Below, piece after piece: positions 6,634-15,000 of a stretch of DNA of 22,203 nt (position 1 is the stretch's first letter; every line of letters starts with the position of its first letter). The DNA lies in the NCBI GenBank assembly GCA_020429495.1, contig JAGQLJ010000047.1, positions 1 to 22,203 on the forward strand. Direction: 5' to 3'. This stretch comes from Candidatus Dojkabacteria bacterium. GTDB taxonomy: Bacteria; Patescibacteriota; Dojkabacteria; J137. The notes beneath the pieces were generated by a model. That model saw only the letters and a program-made list of their open reading frames with translations, did not search any database and was not told the origin of the DNA. The position numbers were made by a program, and so were the translations under genes.

Positions 6634-7329
6634 ATGAAAAAACTAGCGCTGAAACTATTCAAGTTTATACTAATACTTCTCTACCCAGTTATTGTTGTAT
6701 TGTTAATTACAGTTTCAATTCTGCTTTTTGTAAAAACAAGAGACATTAACTCTGCTCTAAATACTTACCAAGATATTTATCAAGAAAACGATATTCAAGG
6801 TGACAGAGAGCAAAATGTAAAATCAGCAATGAGCGATCTTAAAGATATTGTTAATGGTCAGTTTGAAGTGATTAATTCAAAAGATTCAGAAATTTCTGAT
6901 TTAGAAGATAAAGTAGAAAGTGAGCAAAAAGATGGTTACGGAGAAGTTAAAGGAAGTATATTAGCTTTTGTTACTGAAGGTTCAAGTATTAACAGCTACC
7001 AAAGAGTTTGTGCAGAAAGTAAAGAAAATACAAACAAACAATATTGTGTTTCTGCATCTGCGATTGGAAAAACTTATACATTAGTTGTTCCAGAAGGTGA
7101 ATATTATGTATTTGCCCAACTGCAAGGAGATTCGGTAAATACAGCAAGAGCATATTACACAGAATATGTTCAATGTAACCAAGCTGGTGCTGAAGATAAT
7201 TGCTCAGAAGGATTAAGAAATAATAAGGTTTTGGTGTCAGTTGCGTCTGGTGGATCCGTAAGTGATATCGATCCAATTGACTGGGAAATTGAAGGATTAA
7301 ATATACAAGAACAAGAAGTTACACAATAA
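6634..7329 (+). CDS. membrane-anchored extracellular protein with coiled coil
   Basis: The 231-residue product starts with a basic tip (MKKLALKLFK) and one strongly hydrophobic helix (about 11-33), which should anchor it with the rest outside. Residues about 45-97 are charged and helical (KDSEISDLEDKVESEQKD), probably a short coiled-coil stalk. A beta domain follows: GEVKGSILAFVTEG (about 108-121) and TYTLVVPEGEYYVFAQL (about 150-166). The phrase with PEGEYYV is typical of Ig-like or carboxypeptidase-regulatory-like beta sandwiches. Four cysteines in this domain (CAES, YCVS, QCNQ, NCSE) could form disulfides outside the cell. The C-terminal tail is acidic. No enzyme motif is seen, so a structural or adhesive envelope role is likely. 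It is followed by an inverted-repeat element rather than a simple terminator. Confidence 0.6.
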   Translation: MKKLALKLFKFILILLYPVIVVLLITVSILLFVKTRDINSALNTYQDIYQENDIQGDREQNVKSAMSDLKDIVNGQFEVINSKDSEISDLEDKVESEQKDGYGEVKGSILAFVTEGSSINSYQRVCAESKENTNKQYCVSASAIGKTYTLVVPEGEYYVFAQLQGDSVNTARAYYTEYVQCNQAGAEDNCSEGLRNNKVLVSVASGGSVSDIDPIDWEIEGLNIQEQEVTQ

Positions 7330-7333
7330 TATA

Positions 7334-7433
7334 TGTCACTTCGAGTGATGCAAATTTATCTGGATTGTATCAAGAAGTGTATGAAAATAGTTCTCGATAT
7401 GAAAAATCAAGGATTTTTCTACTCGAACTGACA
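7334..7433. repeat. 100-bp terminal-inverted-repeat element (MITE-like)
   Basis: The element begins TGTCACTTCGAGT (7334-7346) and ends ACTCGAACTGACA (7421-7433); the ends are inverted repeats with 12 of 13 matches. Inside are a GTATCAAGAAGTG/TTCTCGATA pair facing each other and a perfect 8-bp hairpin GAAAAATC (7401-7408), loop AAG, GATTTTTC (7412-7419). No coding frame is present. It resembles the non-coding TCGAGT...ACTCGA palindromic repeats dispersed in many bacterial genomes (recalled, not searched). No target-site duplication is obvious. Position suggests it may also terminate the preceding gene. Confidence 0.7.
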
Positions 7434-7470
7434 AGTATGCTAAGCTTATTTAAGAATATTAATTTTTACC

Positions 7471-7505
7471 GCTAGGAGCTAGAAGCTCGTAGCAAGAGGC
7501 TAGAT
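7471..7505. repeat. heptad repeat array at the start of the 99-residue gene
   Basis: Five 7-bp units (GCTAGGA, GCTAGAA and three more) run to two bases before the ATG at 7507. They fold as GCTA (7471-7474), G, GAGCT (7476-7480), loop AGA, AGCTC (7484-7488), G, TAGC (7490-7493), with the same G-G mismatch as the hairpin at 1031-1061. AAGAGG within the fourth unit is the only sequence upstream of any start in the window that resembles a Shine-Dalgarno site, and it may be incidental. Confidence 0.7.
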
Positions 7506-7506
7506 T

Positions 7507-7806
7507 ATGAATAAATATCTAAAAAAATCATTGCAATTCGGAGTTGGAATCTTTCATGTGGCAAAGGATGCGGCTGAAGACGCAATCAAAACTTTAAAAG
7601 ATGAAGATGTTTTTAATAAGGAGAAAAGTAAAGAAGTTGTTAGAGAGACAGTAAAATCAACACAAGAACAGGCGCACAAATTAGCCGAATCTGTAAAAAA
7701 TGCTGCTAGTTCTGAGAAAAAAGAGTCTAAATCTGCTGATTTAGATGTAGTGGAAGAGGAGGTTGAAGATACAATCAATAAAGTGGAAGAGGAACTAAAG
7801 GCTTAA
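7507..7806 (+). CDS. small charged helical protein (phasin-like)
   Basis: The 99-residue product is dominated by Lys, Glu, Ala and Val in helix-friendly order. The N-terminal part (residues about 9-30, SLQFGVGIFHVAKDAAEDAI) is an amphipathic helix. The central part (about 37-65) reads like the heptad helices of phasin or apolipoprotein-like proteins (VVRETVKSTQEQAHKLAESV). The tail is strongly acidic (LDVVEEEVEDTINKVEEELKA). No signal peptide or true membrane segment is present. Phasin-type naming rests on composition only; it could be any surface-coating or scaffold helix bundle. It sits alone upstream of the rpoB promoter, where rplJ and rplL are found in many bacteria; it is not related to either. 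Confidence 0.55.
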   Translation: MNKYLKKSLQFGVGIFHVAKDAAEDAIKTLKDEDVFNKEKSKEVVRETVKSTQEQAHKLAESVKNAASSEKKESKSADLDVVEEEVEDTINKVEEELKA

Positions 7807-7822
7807 TTTCCCTATTGTTAGT

Positions 7823-7899
7823 AGTAATTCATAGTTATTTGTTGTTATTTTTAATAATTACAACAAAATTACTATTAATAACAATTAATTACTGCCTTT
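7823..7899 (+). terminator. hairpin of repeat-like units after the 99-residue gene
   Basis: The 17 bases at 7823-7839 (AGTAATTCATAGTTATT) pair with 7877-7893 with 15 of 17 matches, and an inner segment TGTTGTTATT pairs with AATTACAACA. A short TTTT follows at 7897-7900. The arms are roughly 7-bp periodic and continue the family of intergenic hairpins at gene ends here. Because the stem is all A-T, its strength as a terminator is uncertain. Confidence 0.5.
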
Positions 7900-7955
7900 T
7901 GGTTAGATTTAGAAGGAGATATAGATTAGGCATAAGTTTTTAAGTAGAAATTCAC

Positions 7956-7984
7956 TTGACATTAGTCATAAAACCCTTTACTAT
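7956..7984 (+). promoter_or_regulatory. rpoB operon promoter
   Basis: TTGACA (7956-7961) is a perfect -35 and TACTAT (7979-7984) a five-of-six -10, spaced by exactly 17 bases. This is the best promoter in the window. Transcription would begin near 7991, giving a leader of about 150 bases before rpoB. A second overlapping promoter is possible: TTTACT (7977-7982), 17 bases, TAGAAT (8000-8005). Confidence 0.75.
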
Positions 7985-7990
7985 TTGCTC

Positions 7991-8143
7991 ACGCTTTGCT
8001 AGAATCCCTAAGCATACAAAAAGGTACCAAATGCATAAATCAATCTCAAAACAATCGTAAATTAAATTAGAGAACGCACGACAGTGCGGATTTTTTGCGT
8101 TTTTAATAAAAATAATTAAATATTTTAAGCAACTCTTGTATAT
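7991..8143 (+). promoter_or_regulatory. rpoB leader with internal attenuator-like hairpin
   Basis: The predicted leader contains CGCAC (8075-8079), loop GACA, GTGCG (8084-8088), followed by GATTTTTT: a compact intrinsic-terminator shape 47 bases before the rpoB start. AACGCA (8073-8078) can alternatively pair with TGCGTT (8096-8101), so the T tract can be a loop in a second structure. This suggests that read-through into rpoB is controlled, or that the leader is released as a small RNA. No leader peptide or known riboswitch core was recognised. The rest of the 337-base gap before rpoB holds the promoter, the hairpin at 7823-7899 and AT-rich DNA. Confidence 0.5.
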
Positions 8144-11100
8144 ATGACTCCAAAAAAACGTCTCATTCTAACCGATAATCCAGTGGAGCTGATGGATGTC
8201 GATCTTTTAGAAGCTCAAAAGAAGTTCTTTAGAGAATTTATTGAAAATGGATTCGAAGAACTATTCGATGAAATTAACCCAATTGAAGACTATACTGGCT
8301 CAAACTGGGCACTGTCTTTTGAAGATGTAAATTGGGAAGAAGCAAAATTAGGATTCAGAGAAGCTCATAACTTAGGATTAACACATGATGCTCCAGTATT
8401 TGTAACAGTAAAGCTTGTTAACAAGAGAACAGGTGAAATTAAAAAACAAAAAATCTTCTTATGTGATATGCCATTAATGAGTAATAGAGCTTCATTTATG
8501 GTTAATGGAAACGAAAGAGTTGTTGTTTTCCAAATTATTAGATCAGAAGGAGTATTATTCTCAGAAGCAAAAGCTTCAACACCTGCTAAAAAAATCTACT
8601 CAGTAAAGCTAATGCCTAATAGAGGAAAATGGTACGAGTTCGAAATGAACAAGTATGGAGTTATGAGTGTAAAGTTGCTAGAAAAAAGACCAAGAATTCT
8701 ATTAACTACTCTACTTCGAGCAATGGGATATGGAACAGATGAAGAGCTAAAGAAAGTATTAGGAGATGTAGACACAGGAGAAGTTAAATATTTAGAAAAT
8801 ACTTTAAGAAAAGACCCAACAAGCAGCACAGAAGAAGCACTAATTGAAATATACAGAAAATTAAGACCAGAAGATTCAATCACGCTAGAAAACGCAAGAT
8901 CATTCTTAGATAATATGTTCTTTAATAAGAGAAGATTTTATCTAGGTAAGATTGGTAGATATAAACTAAATCAAAAATTAGGTGATGATTCTGACATCAC
9001 AATGGAAGATTATCTTCTAAAGAAAAAAGATATTGTTGAATTAGTAAAAGCACTAATCCAACTAAACAACGGAACAAGACCAATGGACGATATTGATAGT
9101 CTTGGAAACAGAAGAGTAAGAGGAATTAACGAAATTGTAGGAGAAAAAATTAGAGTTGGAATGTTAATTATGGAAAAGAACATTCGAGACAGAATGAGTA
9201 CATACTCTACTGACGAGAAAGTAACTCCAGCAATGCTTGTAAATACTAAACCAGTAATTGCTGCAATTAATCAATTCTTTGGAAGTTCTGCTCTAATGAG
9301 ATACATGGATCAAGAAAATATCTTGTCAGAATTAGAAGTAAAAAGAAAAGTAACTGCAGGAGGACCAAGAGGACTTACAAAAGAGAGAGCAACATTCTCA
9401 GTTAGAGATGTACACGATTCTCACTACGGAAGACTATGTCCTGTAACTACTCCTGAAGGACCTTCAGTTGGTATGGTTAATCAACTAGCAGTATATTCAA
9501 AAATCAATGATTTTGGTTTCTTAGAAGCACCTTACTTTAAAGTAGTCAAAGAGTTTGATGTAAAGAACGATAAAGTATCTGACTTCAAAGGAAGAATGTT
9601 AAGGGAAACTATAAACAATGTTGGAAAAAAAGGAGATGAGATTTCATCAAAAATTGTTGATGCTGCAAAGAAAGCAAAATTAGATCTGATTCCTCTAGTT
9701 CCATTTATAACTAATGAAATTGAATATATTGATTCTGATACAGAAGCAGAATTTAGAATTGCTCCACACAATATAAAAAGAGATGAAAATAATAATATCA
9801 TTGATGATCAAACATATATTAGACACAATAAAGAATACAGAACTGCAGGAATTTTAGATATTGACTATATTGATATCTCACCTTCACAAATTGCAGGGTT
9901 AGGACTAGCATTAATTCCATTTGCAGGAAACGATGATCCTAACAGAACATTCTATGGAGCAAAAACACAGAACCAGGCAGTACCTTTGGTAATGAATGAA
10001 TCACCAATTGTAGGAACTGGATTTGAAAAAGCAGCTGCTAAAGCTAGTGGAAGAACAGTATTTGCAGAAGAAGATGGAGTTGTTCTAGAAGCTGATAGCG
10101 CAAGAGTTCTTGTAGAATATGGAACAGGAAAAGATAAAAGAAGACAAGAATACGAAGTAGAAAAGTTTATTAGAACTAATCAAAATACATCATTCTCACA
10201 AAGGACTGTTGTACTTCCAGATGAAAAAGTGAAGAAAGGAGATATTCTAATTGATGGACCATGTACAGATCAAGGAGAGCTAGCACTTGGAGTAAATCTA
10301 AGAGCAGCATATATGGTTTGGGACGGGTTCAACTATGAAGATGGTATTGTTATTAACGAAAAATTAGTTAAGAATGATGCACTAACATCAATTCACATTC
10401 ATGAATACACTCAAGAAGTTAGAGAAACTAAGCTTGGAAATGAATTAATTACATCAGATATTCCTGGAGTTGGAGAGAAAGCTCTAAGAAATCTTGATGA
10501 ACAAGGAGTTGTGAGAATTGGAGCAAATGTAGATTCAAACGATATTCTAGTTGGAATTATTGCACCAAAGGGAGAAACAGAACTAACAGCAGAAGAAAAA
10601 CTACTAAGAGCAATCTTTGGAGAATATGCTAGAGACGTTCGAGATAACTCACTAAGAATGCCTTATGGAGAAGAGGGAGTTGTTGTTGGAGTACAAGTAC
10701 TTGAAAGATCAAAAGGTGCGAAACTAAATCCTGGAGTTCTAAAGCAAGTAAAAGTATGGGTTGCAAGAACACACAAAATATCTGTTGGAGATAAGCTAAC
10801 TGGATATCATGGAGAAAAAGGACTTATTGCAAAGATTGTTCCAGAAGAAGATATGCCATATACAGCAGATGGACAACCAGTGGACATTATTCTAGGACCA
10901 GCATCTATGATTAGACGTATGAATTTAGGTCAATTGATTGAAACTCATATTGGAGCATTAGCTCATAAGCTAGGAACAAAAGTTGAAGTTCAACCATTTG
11001 CAGGATACAAACTAGACAAATTAATTGAAGAAGCAAAGAAGGCAGGAATTGATTATGAAGAAAAGGTTGATCTATATGATGGAAGAACTGGAGAAAAATT

Positions 11101-11545
11101 TGATCAAAAAGTTGTTGTAGGACACAAATATGTTCTAAAACTAGACCACTTGGCAGATCATAAAGTACATGCAAGATCTACAGGTCCATACACTCTAGTT
11201 ACTCAACAACCTCTAAGAGGAAAAGCTCAAATGGGAGGACAAAGACTTGGAGAGATGGAAGTTTGGGCATTACAAGCACACGCAGTGCCTCATCTACTAC
11301 ACGAAATGTTGACTATTAAATCAGACGATGTAGTTGGAAGAGCTGCAGCTTATAAAGCAATTATTTCAGGACAACCAATCAAGTCACCAAATGTTCCTGA
11401 ATCATTCAATGTGCTTGATAAAGAACTTGCAGGATTAGGAATTAAGATGGATAAGATTGATGCAGAATACGACTTTGAGAAAGCAGATATGGCTTTAGAA
11501 GAAATTGTAGATAGTGTTGGAAACGATTTACCAACTAACGAGTAA
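8144..11545 (+). CDS. rpoB: RNA polymerase beta subunit
   Basis: RpoB forms one half of the catalytic cleft of RNA polymerase. At 1133 residues it lacks the lineage insertions of the 1342-residue E. coli protein. Recognised blocks are the lobe segment FMVNGNERVVV, the rifampicin region (380-410), HYGRLCPVTTPEGPSVGMVNQL, WDGFNYEDGIVI with the acidic ED pair, GDKLTGYHGEKG (882-893), IRRMNLGQLIETHIG, and the C-terminal ARSTGPYTLVTQQPLRGKAQMGGQRLGEMEVWAL clamp region given here in outline. Several residues lining the catalytic centre differ from near-universal motifs: GAKTQNQAVP (605-614) for GANMQRQAVP, GYHGEKG for GRHGNKG, and GPASMIRRMN (918-927) for NPLGVPSRMN. In the rifampicin region Q513, H526 and S531 (E. 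coli numbers) are R386, V399 and T404. No ribosome binding site precedes the ATG. Confidence 0.98.
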   Translation: MTPKKRLILTDNPVELMDVDLLEAQKKFFREFIENGFEELFDEINPIEDYTGSNWALSFEDVNWEEAKLGFREAHNLGLTHDAPVFVTVKLVNKRTGEIKKQKIFLCDMPLMSNRASFMVNGNERVVVFQIIRSEGVLFSEAKASTPAKKIYSVKLMPNRGKWYEFEMNKYGVMSVKLLEKRPRILLTTLLRAMGYGTDEELKKVLGDVDTGEVKYLENTLRKDPTSSTEEALIEIYRKLRPEDSITLENARSFLDNMFFNKRRFYLGKIGRYKLNQKLGDDSDITMEDYLLKKKDIVELVKALIQLNNGTRPMDDIDSLGNRRVRGINEIVGEKIRVGMLIMEKNIRDRMSTYSTDEKVTPAMLVNTKPVIAAINQFFGSSALMRYMDQENILSELEVKRKVTAGGPRGLTKERATFSVRDVHDSHYGRLCPVTTPEGPSVGMVNQLAVYSKINDFGFLEAPYFKVVKEFDVKNDKVSDFKGRMLRETINNVGKKGDEISSKIVDAAKKAKLDLIPLVPFITNEIEYIDSDTEAEFRIAPHNIKRDENNNIIDDQTYIRHNKEYRTAGILDIDYIDISPSQIAGLGLALIPFAGNDDPNRTFYGAKTQNQAVPLVMNESPIVGTGFEKAAAKASGRTVFAEEDGVVLEADSARVLVEYGTGKDKRRQEYEVEKFIRTNQNTSFSQRTVVLPDEKVKKGDILIDGPCTDQGELALGVNLRAAYMVWDGFNYEDGIVINEKLVKNDALTSIHIHEYTQEVRETKLGNELITSDIPGVGEKALRNLDEQGVVRIGANVDSNDILVGIIAPKGETELTAEEKLLRAIFGEYARDVRDNSLRMPYGEEGVVVGVQVLERSKGAKLNPGVLKQVKVWVARTHKISVGDKLTGYHGEKGLIAKIVPEEDMPYTADGQPVDIILGPASMIRRMNLGQLIETHIGALAHKLGTKVEVQPFAGYKLDKLIEEAKKAGIDYEEKVDLYDGRTGEKFDQKVVVGHKYVLKLDHLADHKVHARSTGPYTLVTQQPLRGKAQMGGQRLGEMEVWALQAHAVPHLLHEMLTIKSDDVVGRAAAYKAIISGQPIKSPNVPESFNVLDKELAGLGIKMDKIDAEYDFEKADMALEEIVDSVGNDLPTNE

Positions 11546-11555
11546 TAGAAAAATT

Positions 11556-11978
11556 ATGCTATCAAAACTATTTGGAAGACAAGAAGGTATTTTAGAAAAA
11601 GATAAAGGTTTTGACTTTGTGTCTAGTACTTTTTATTTAGATTTGGGTATCGAAGGAAAAGTAACAAAATCAAGAGCTAAAGCATTTTTAAAAGCACAAG
11701 GAATAGTAGAATTAAGAGAAAGAGATCAAATTGCAGTGGTTGGTCAACCACAGGAAATGGTAGGCGCTGATAAGAAATATTTAGCAGCATACTATGGTTA
11801 TCTTGGGAAGAATGAAGAAGGTGAACACGAATATAGAGTTTTTAAAATTGTGGAGACAAATAGAGAGGTATGTGGTGAGCTGATGAAGAGGACAATGGGC
11901 TATGATGGAATGGATGCTTGGGTTGAAGGCGATATTTATGTAAAAGAAAATGCTGGGTTTAATCAGCAAGAATCTTAA
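11556..11978 (+). CDS. hypothetical protein between rpoB and rpoC
   Basis: I do not recognise this 140-residue protein. An upstream in-frame ATG at 11514 would overlap rpoB by 32 bases; the ATG at 11556, 10 bases after the rpoB stop, is more likely and gives a product starting MLSKLFGRQEGILEKDKGF. It appears alpha/beta and soluble. Residues 37-60 are basic and helical (KVTKSRAKAFLKAQGI), then come IAVVGQPQEMVG, a Tyr-rich stretch AAYYGYLG, a charged loop, and strands YRVFKIVET and AWVEGDIYV. No catalytic motif stands out. In most bacteria rpoB and rpoC are adjacent, so a gene lodged here and sharing their transcript may encode something used with RNA polymerase. That is inference from position only. 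Confidence 0.7.
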   Translation: MLSKLFGRQEGILEKDKGFDFVSSTFYLDLGIEGKVTKSRAKAFLKAQGIVELRERDQIAVVGQPQEMVGADKKYLAAYYGYLGKNEEGEHEYRVFKIVETNREVCGELMKRTMGYDGMDAWVEGDIYVKENAGFNQQES

Positions 11979-11987
11979 TTTATTTTA

Positions 11988-12031
11988 AATTAGTACTAAT
12001 TTACTAATAACTAATTAACTAATAACTTTTT
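11988..12031. repeat. heptad-like repeat array before rpoC
   Basis: The gap before rpoC is composed of ACTAAT/AACTAAT-type units at 7- to 8-base spacing. It includes the perfect palindrome ATTAGTACTAAT (11989-12000). It has no T-tract hairpin that would separate rpoC from rpoB, so co-transcription remains likely. Confidence 0.5.
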
Positions 12032-12043
12032 ATATATCGAGCT

Positions 12044-15000
12044 ATGTTAAAAGACTTTAATGCAGTAAAAATCTCTGTAGCCAGTCCACAAGATGTAATG
12101 AACTGGTCTCATGGAGAAGTAACAAAGGCTGAGACTATTAACTACAGAACTTTCCGTTCTGAGCCTAATGGTTTAATGGCCGAAGAAATTTTTGGTCCAA
12201 CAAAGGACTTTGAATGCTATTGTGGGAAATACAAAAAAATTAGATACAAAGGAATTGTATGTGACAGATGTGGAGTTGAAGTAACTCACAAAAGAGTAAG
12301 AAGAGAGAGAATGGGACACATCAAACTTGCAGCACCTGTTGCACACGTTTGGTTCTCAAATGGAATTCCAAATAGATTAGCTTTAATCTTAGATATTCCT
12401 CAAAAGAAATTAGAAACAGTTATTTACTACGCTCGATACGTTGTAACTGGTTTAAATGAAGAAGAACAAAAAGCTGCATTAGAAAGTCTAAAAGAGTTAA
12501 AAACAAACGAAATAAAAGATCTTTCAACAGAACTTGAAGATAAGATTCAAGAAATTGAAGATGAATACAAACAACTAGCTGAAGATGCAAAGAAGGAAAA
12601 CAAAGATAAAAACAAGCAAAAACTACAGTTAGAAAGAAACGAAAACTCAAGAAAGAAAGAAATTGCTCGATTAAAAGCTGCATATAAACAAAAACAAGAC
12701 AATATTGATAAAAAATTCAGTAATCTAAAATCATTAATCAATGAAATTAAGGTTGGTTATACTCTTTCAGAAGAAGAGCACTCAATGCTAGAAGAATACG
12801 ACTTCTTCTTTTACGATGCAGGAATGGGTGCAGAAGCAATTAAAGAATTGTTAGATGTGCTAGATATTGCAACAGAGGTAGCTGATTTAGAAGAGGTAAT
12901 GAAAACAACAAGATCTCAACTAAAGAAATCAAAAGTAATTCAGCGAATAAGAATTCTAAAAGGATTACAAAGATCTGGAGTAAATCCATCTTGGTTAATT
13001 ATGGATGTGCTACCAGTTATACCACCAGATCTAAGACCAATCATCCAACTTCCAGGAGGACGATTTGCAACTTACGATCTAAATGATTTATACAGAAGAG
13101 TAATTAATAGAAATAATAGATTAAGAAGACTAATCAATCTTGGAGCACCTGAAATCATTCTAAGAAATGAGAAAAGAATGCTACAAGAATCAGTAGATTC
13201 TCTATTAGATAATAATCATAAACCAGGAGCACCAGCTCTTAATACAAGAGGAATGCCTTTCAAGTCACTATCAGATATGCTTAGAGGTAAGCAAGGTAGA
13301 TTTAGACAAAACCTTCTTGGAAAACGAGTTGATTATTCAGGACGAGCAGTTATTGTTGCAGGACCAGATCTAAGATTTGATCAATGCGGTCTTCCAAAAA
13401 ATGTTGCACTTGAATTATTCAAACCTTTTGTAATTAGAGAATTAATTGAAAGAGGATATGCAGCAAATCCAACAAGAGCAAAAATGATCTTTGAATCAAA
13501 AGATCCTGAAGTTTGGGATATTCTAGAAGACGTAATTAAAGATAGACCAGTTCTATTAAACAGAGCTCCATCTTTACACAGATACTCTATTCTAGCCTTC
13601 TATCCTCAACTAATTGAAGGTAATGCAATTAGACTTCACCCCATGGTTGTGCAAGGATTCAATGCCGACTTCGATGGAGACCAAATGGCTGTTCACCTTC
13701 CACTATCAGATGAGGCAGTACAAGAGGTTAAAGAAAGAATGTTTGCAAAAGATAATATATTAGCTCTAAGAGACGCAACTCCTATTGTTAATGTTTCAAA
13801 AGATATGGCAATGGGTATTTATTTCTTAACTCTTATGAAGGGAGATGAGAAAGATGCAAAACATGCATTCTCAAGTGGAGATGAATTAATTACTGCATAC
13901 AAACTTGGAATTGTTAAATTCTACGAGCCAGTAAAACTGTTATTAAATGATGAAATTATTGTAACAACAGCAGGAAGAGTTATCTTTAATAATATTTTGC
14001 CTGAAGAGCATGAATTCTTAAATGAATCTTATGGAAAAAAAGGAATTGCAAAACTTTCTTCAGAGCTATTTAGAAAATATGGACAAGATATTGCTATTAA
14101 TGTTCTTGATTCAGTAAAAGATCTTGGATTTGATTATGCAACTGAACTTGGGTTCTCTATCTCAATGGGAGAATTTAGATATGGTGCAAAAGAACTTGCC
14201 GATGAAAAGCTAGAAGAATATATGAAGAAAGAAAAAGAACTTCTTGATGAATATTATGAAGGTATGATTACACAAAAAGAGTTAAAGAGATTGAAATTAG
14301 CTGAATGGTCAAAGTCTACTGATGAAATACAAGAAGGTGTTTGGTCACTAGCTCAGTCTAAACCTGAAGCAGTTAACCTTATTGATCTTGATGATTCTGG
14401 AGCTGTACCTGTAAGTTCATGGGTAAAGCAAATTTCAGGGGTAAGAGGTTCTGTATCAAACATGGATGGAGATGTTGTAAGTCTTCCACTAAAAAATAAC
14501 TTTGAGAAAGGACTGAATAACTTTGAATATTTTGTTGCTTCAAAAGCAGTTAGAAAATCATTCTCTGATGTTGCTCTAAAAACAGCTGAATCTGGATATC
14601 TAACAAGAAGGCTTGTTGATGTATCTCAAGATATAATTACAAAGATTGACGATTGCGAAACTGACGAAGGAATTTGGATTTCAAGAAATGATTCAACAAA
14701 ACAAATGAGTTTTGAAAATAGAATCAAAGGAAGATATGCAGCTGAAGACATTAAAGATAAAAAAGGAAATGTAATTGTTAAGAAAGGAGAAGACGTAACA
14801 ATCGAAGCAGCAAGCGCAATTGATGCAGATGATTCAATTGAGAAAGTATATTTAAGAAGTCCACTAAAATGTAAAGTTGCTCATGGATTATGTGCAAAAT
14901 GTTATGGATACGACAATGGTACAGGAGAGAAAGTAGAGATAGGAGAAGCAGTAGGAATTATTGCAGCACAAGCACTTGGAGAACCTACAACTCAGCTAAC

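Noticed and set aside
7913..7925. Shine-Dalgarno-like AAGGAG at 7913-7918 as a sign of a hidden small gene
   Set aside because: No start codon of ATG, GTG or TTG type with a meaningful frame follows; it lies upstream of the rpoB promoter.
7991..8143. A tRNA or known riboswitch in the larger gaps
   Set aside because: No cloverleaf with a TTCGA-type arm and CCA-side stem, and no recognised riboswitch core, was found in the gaps at 2621-2861, 4176-4462, 6434-6633 or 7807-8143.
11514..11555. Earlier start of the gene between rpoB and rpoC
   Set aside because: It would overlap the rpoB coding end by 32 bases, and the residues are a shadow of rpoB codons; the ATG at 11556 follows rpoB cleanly.
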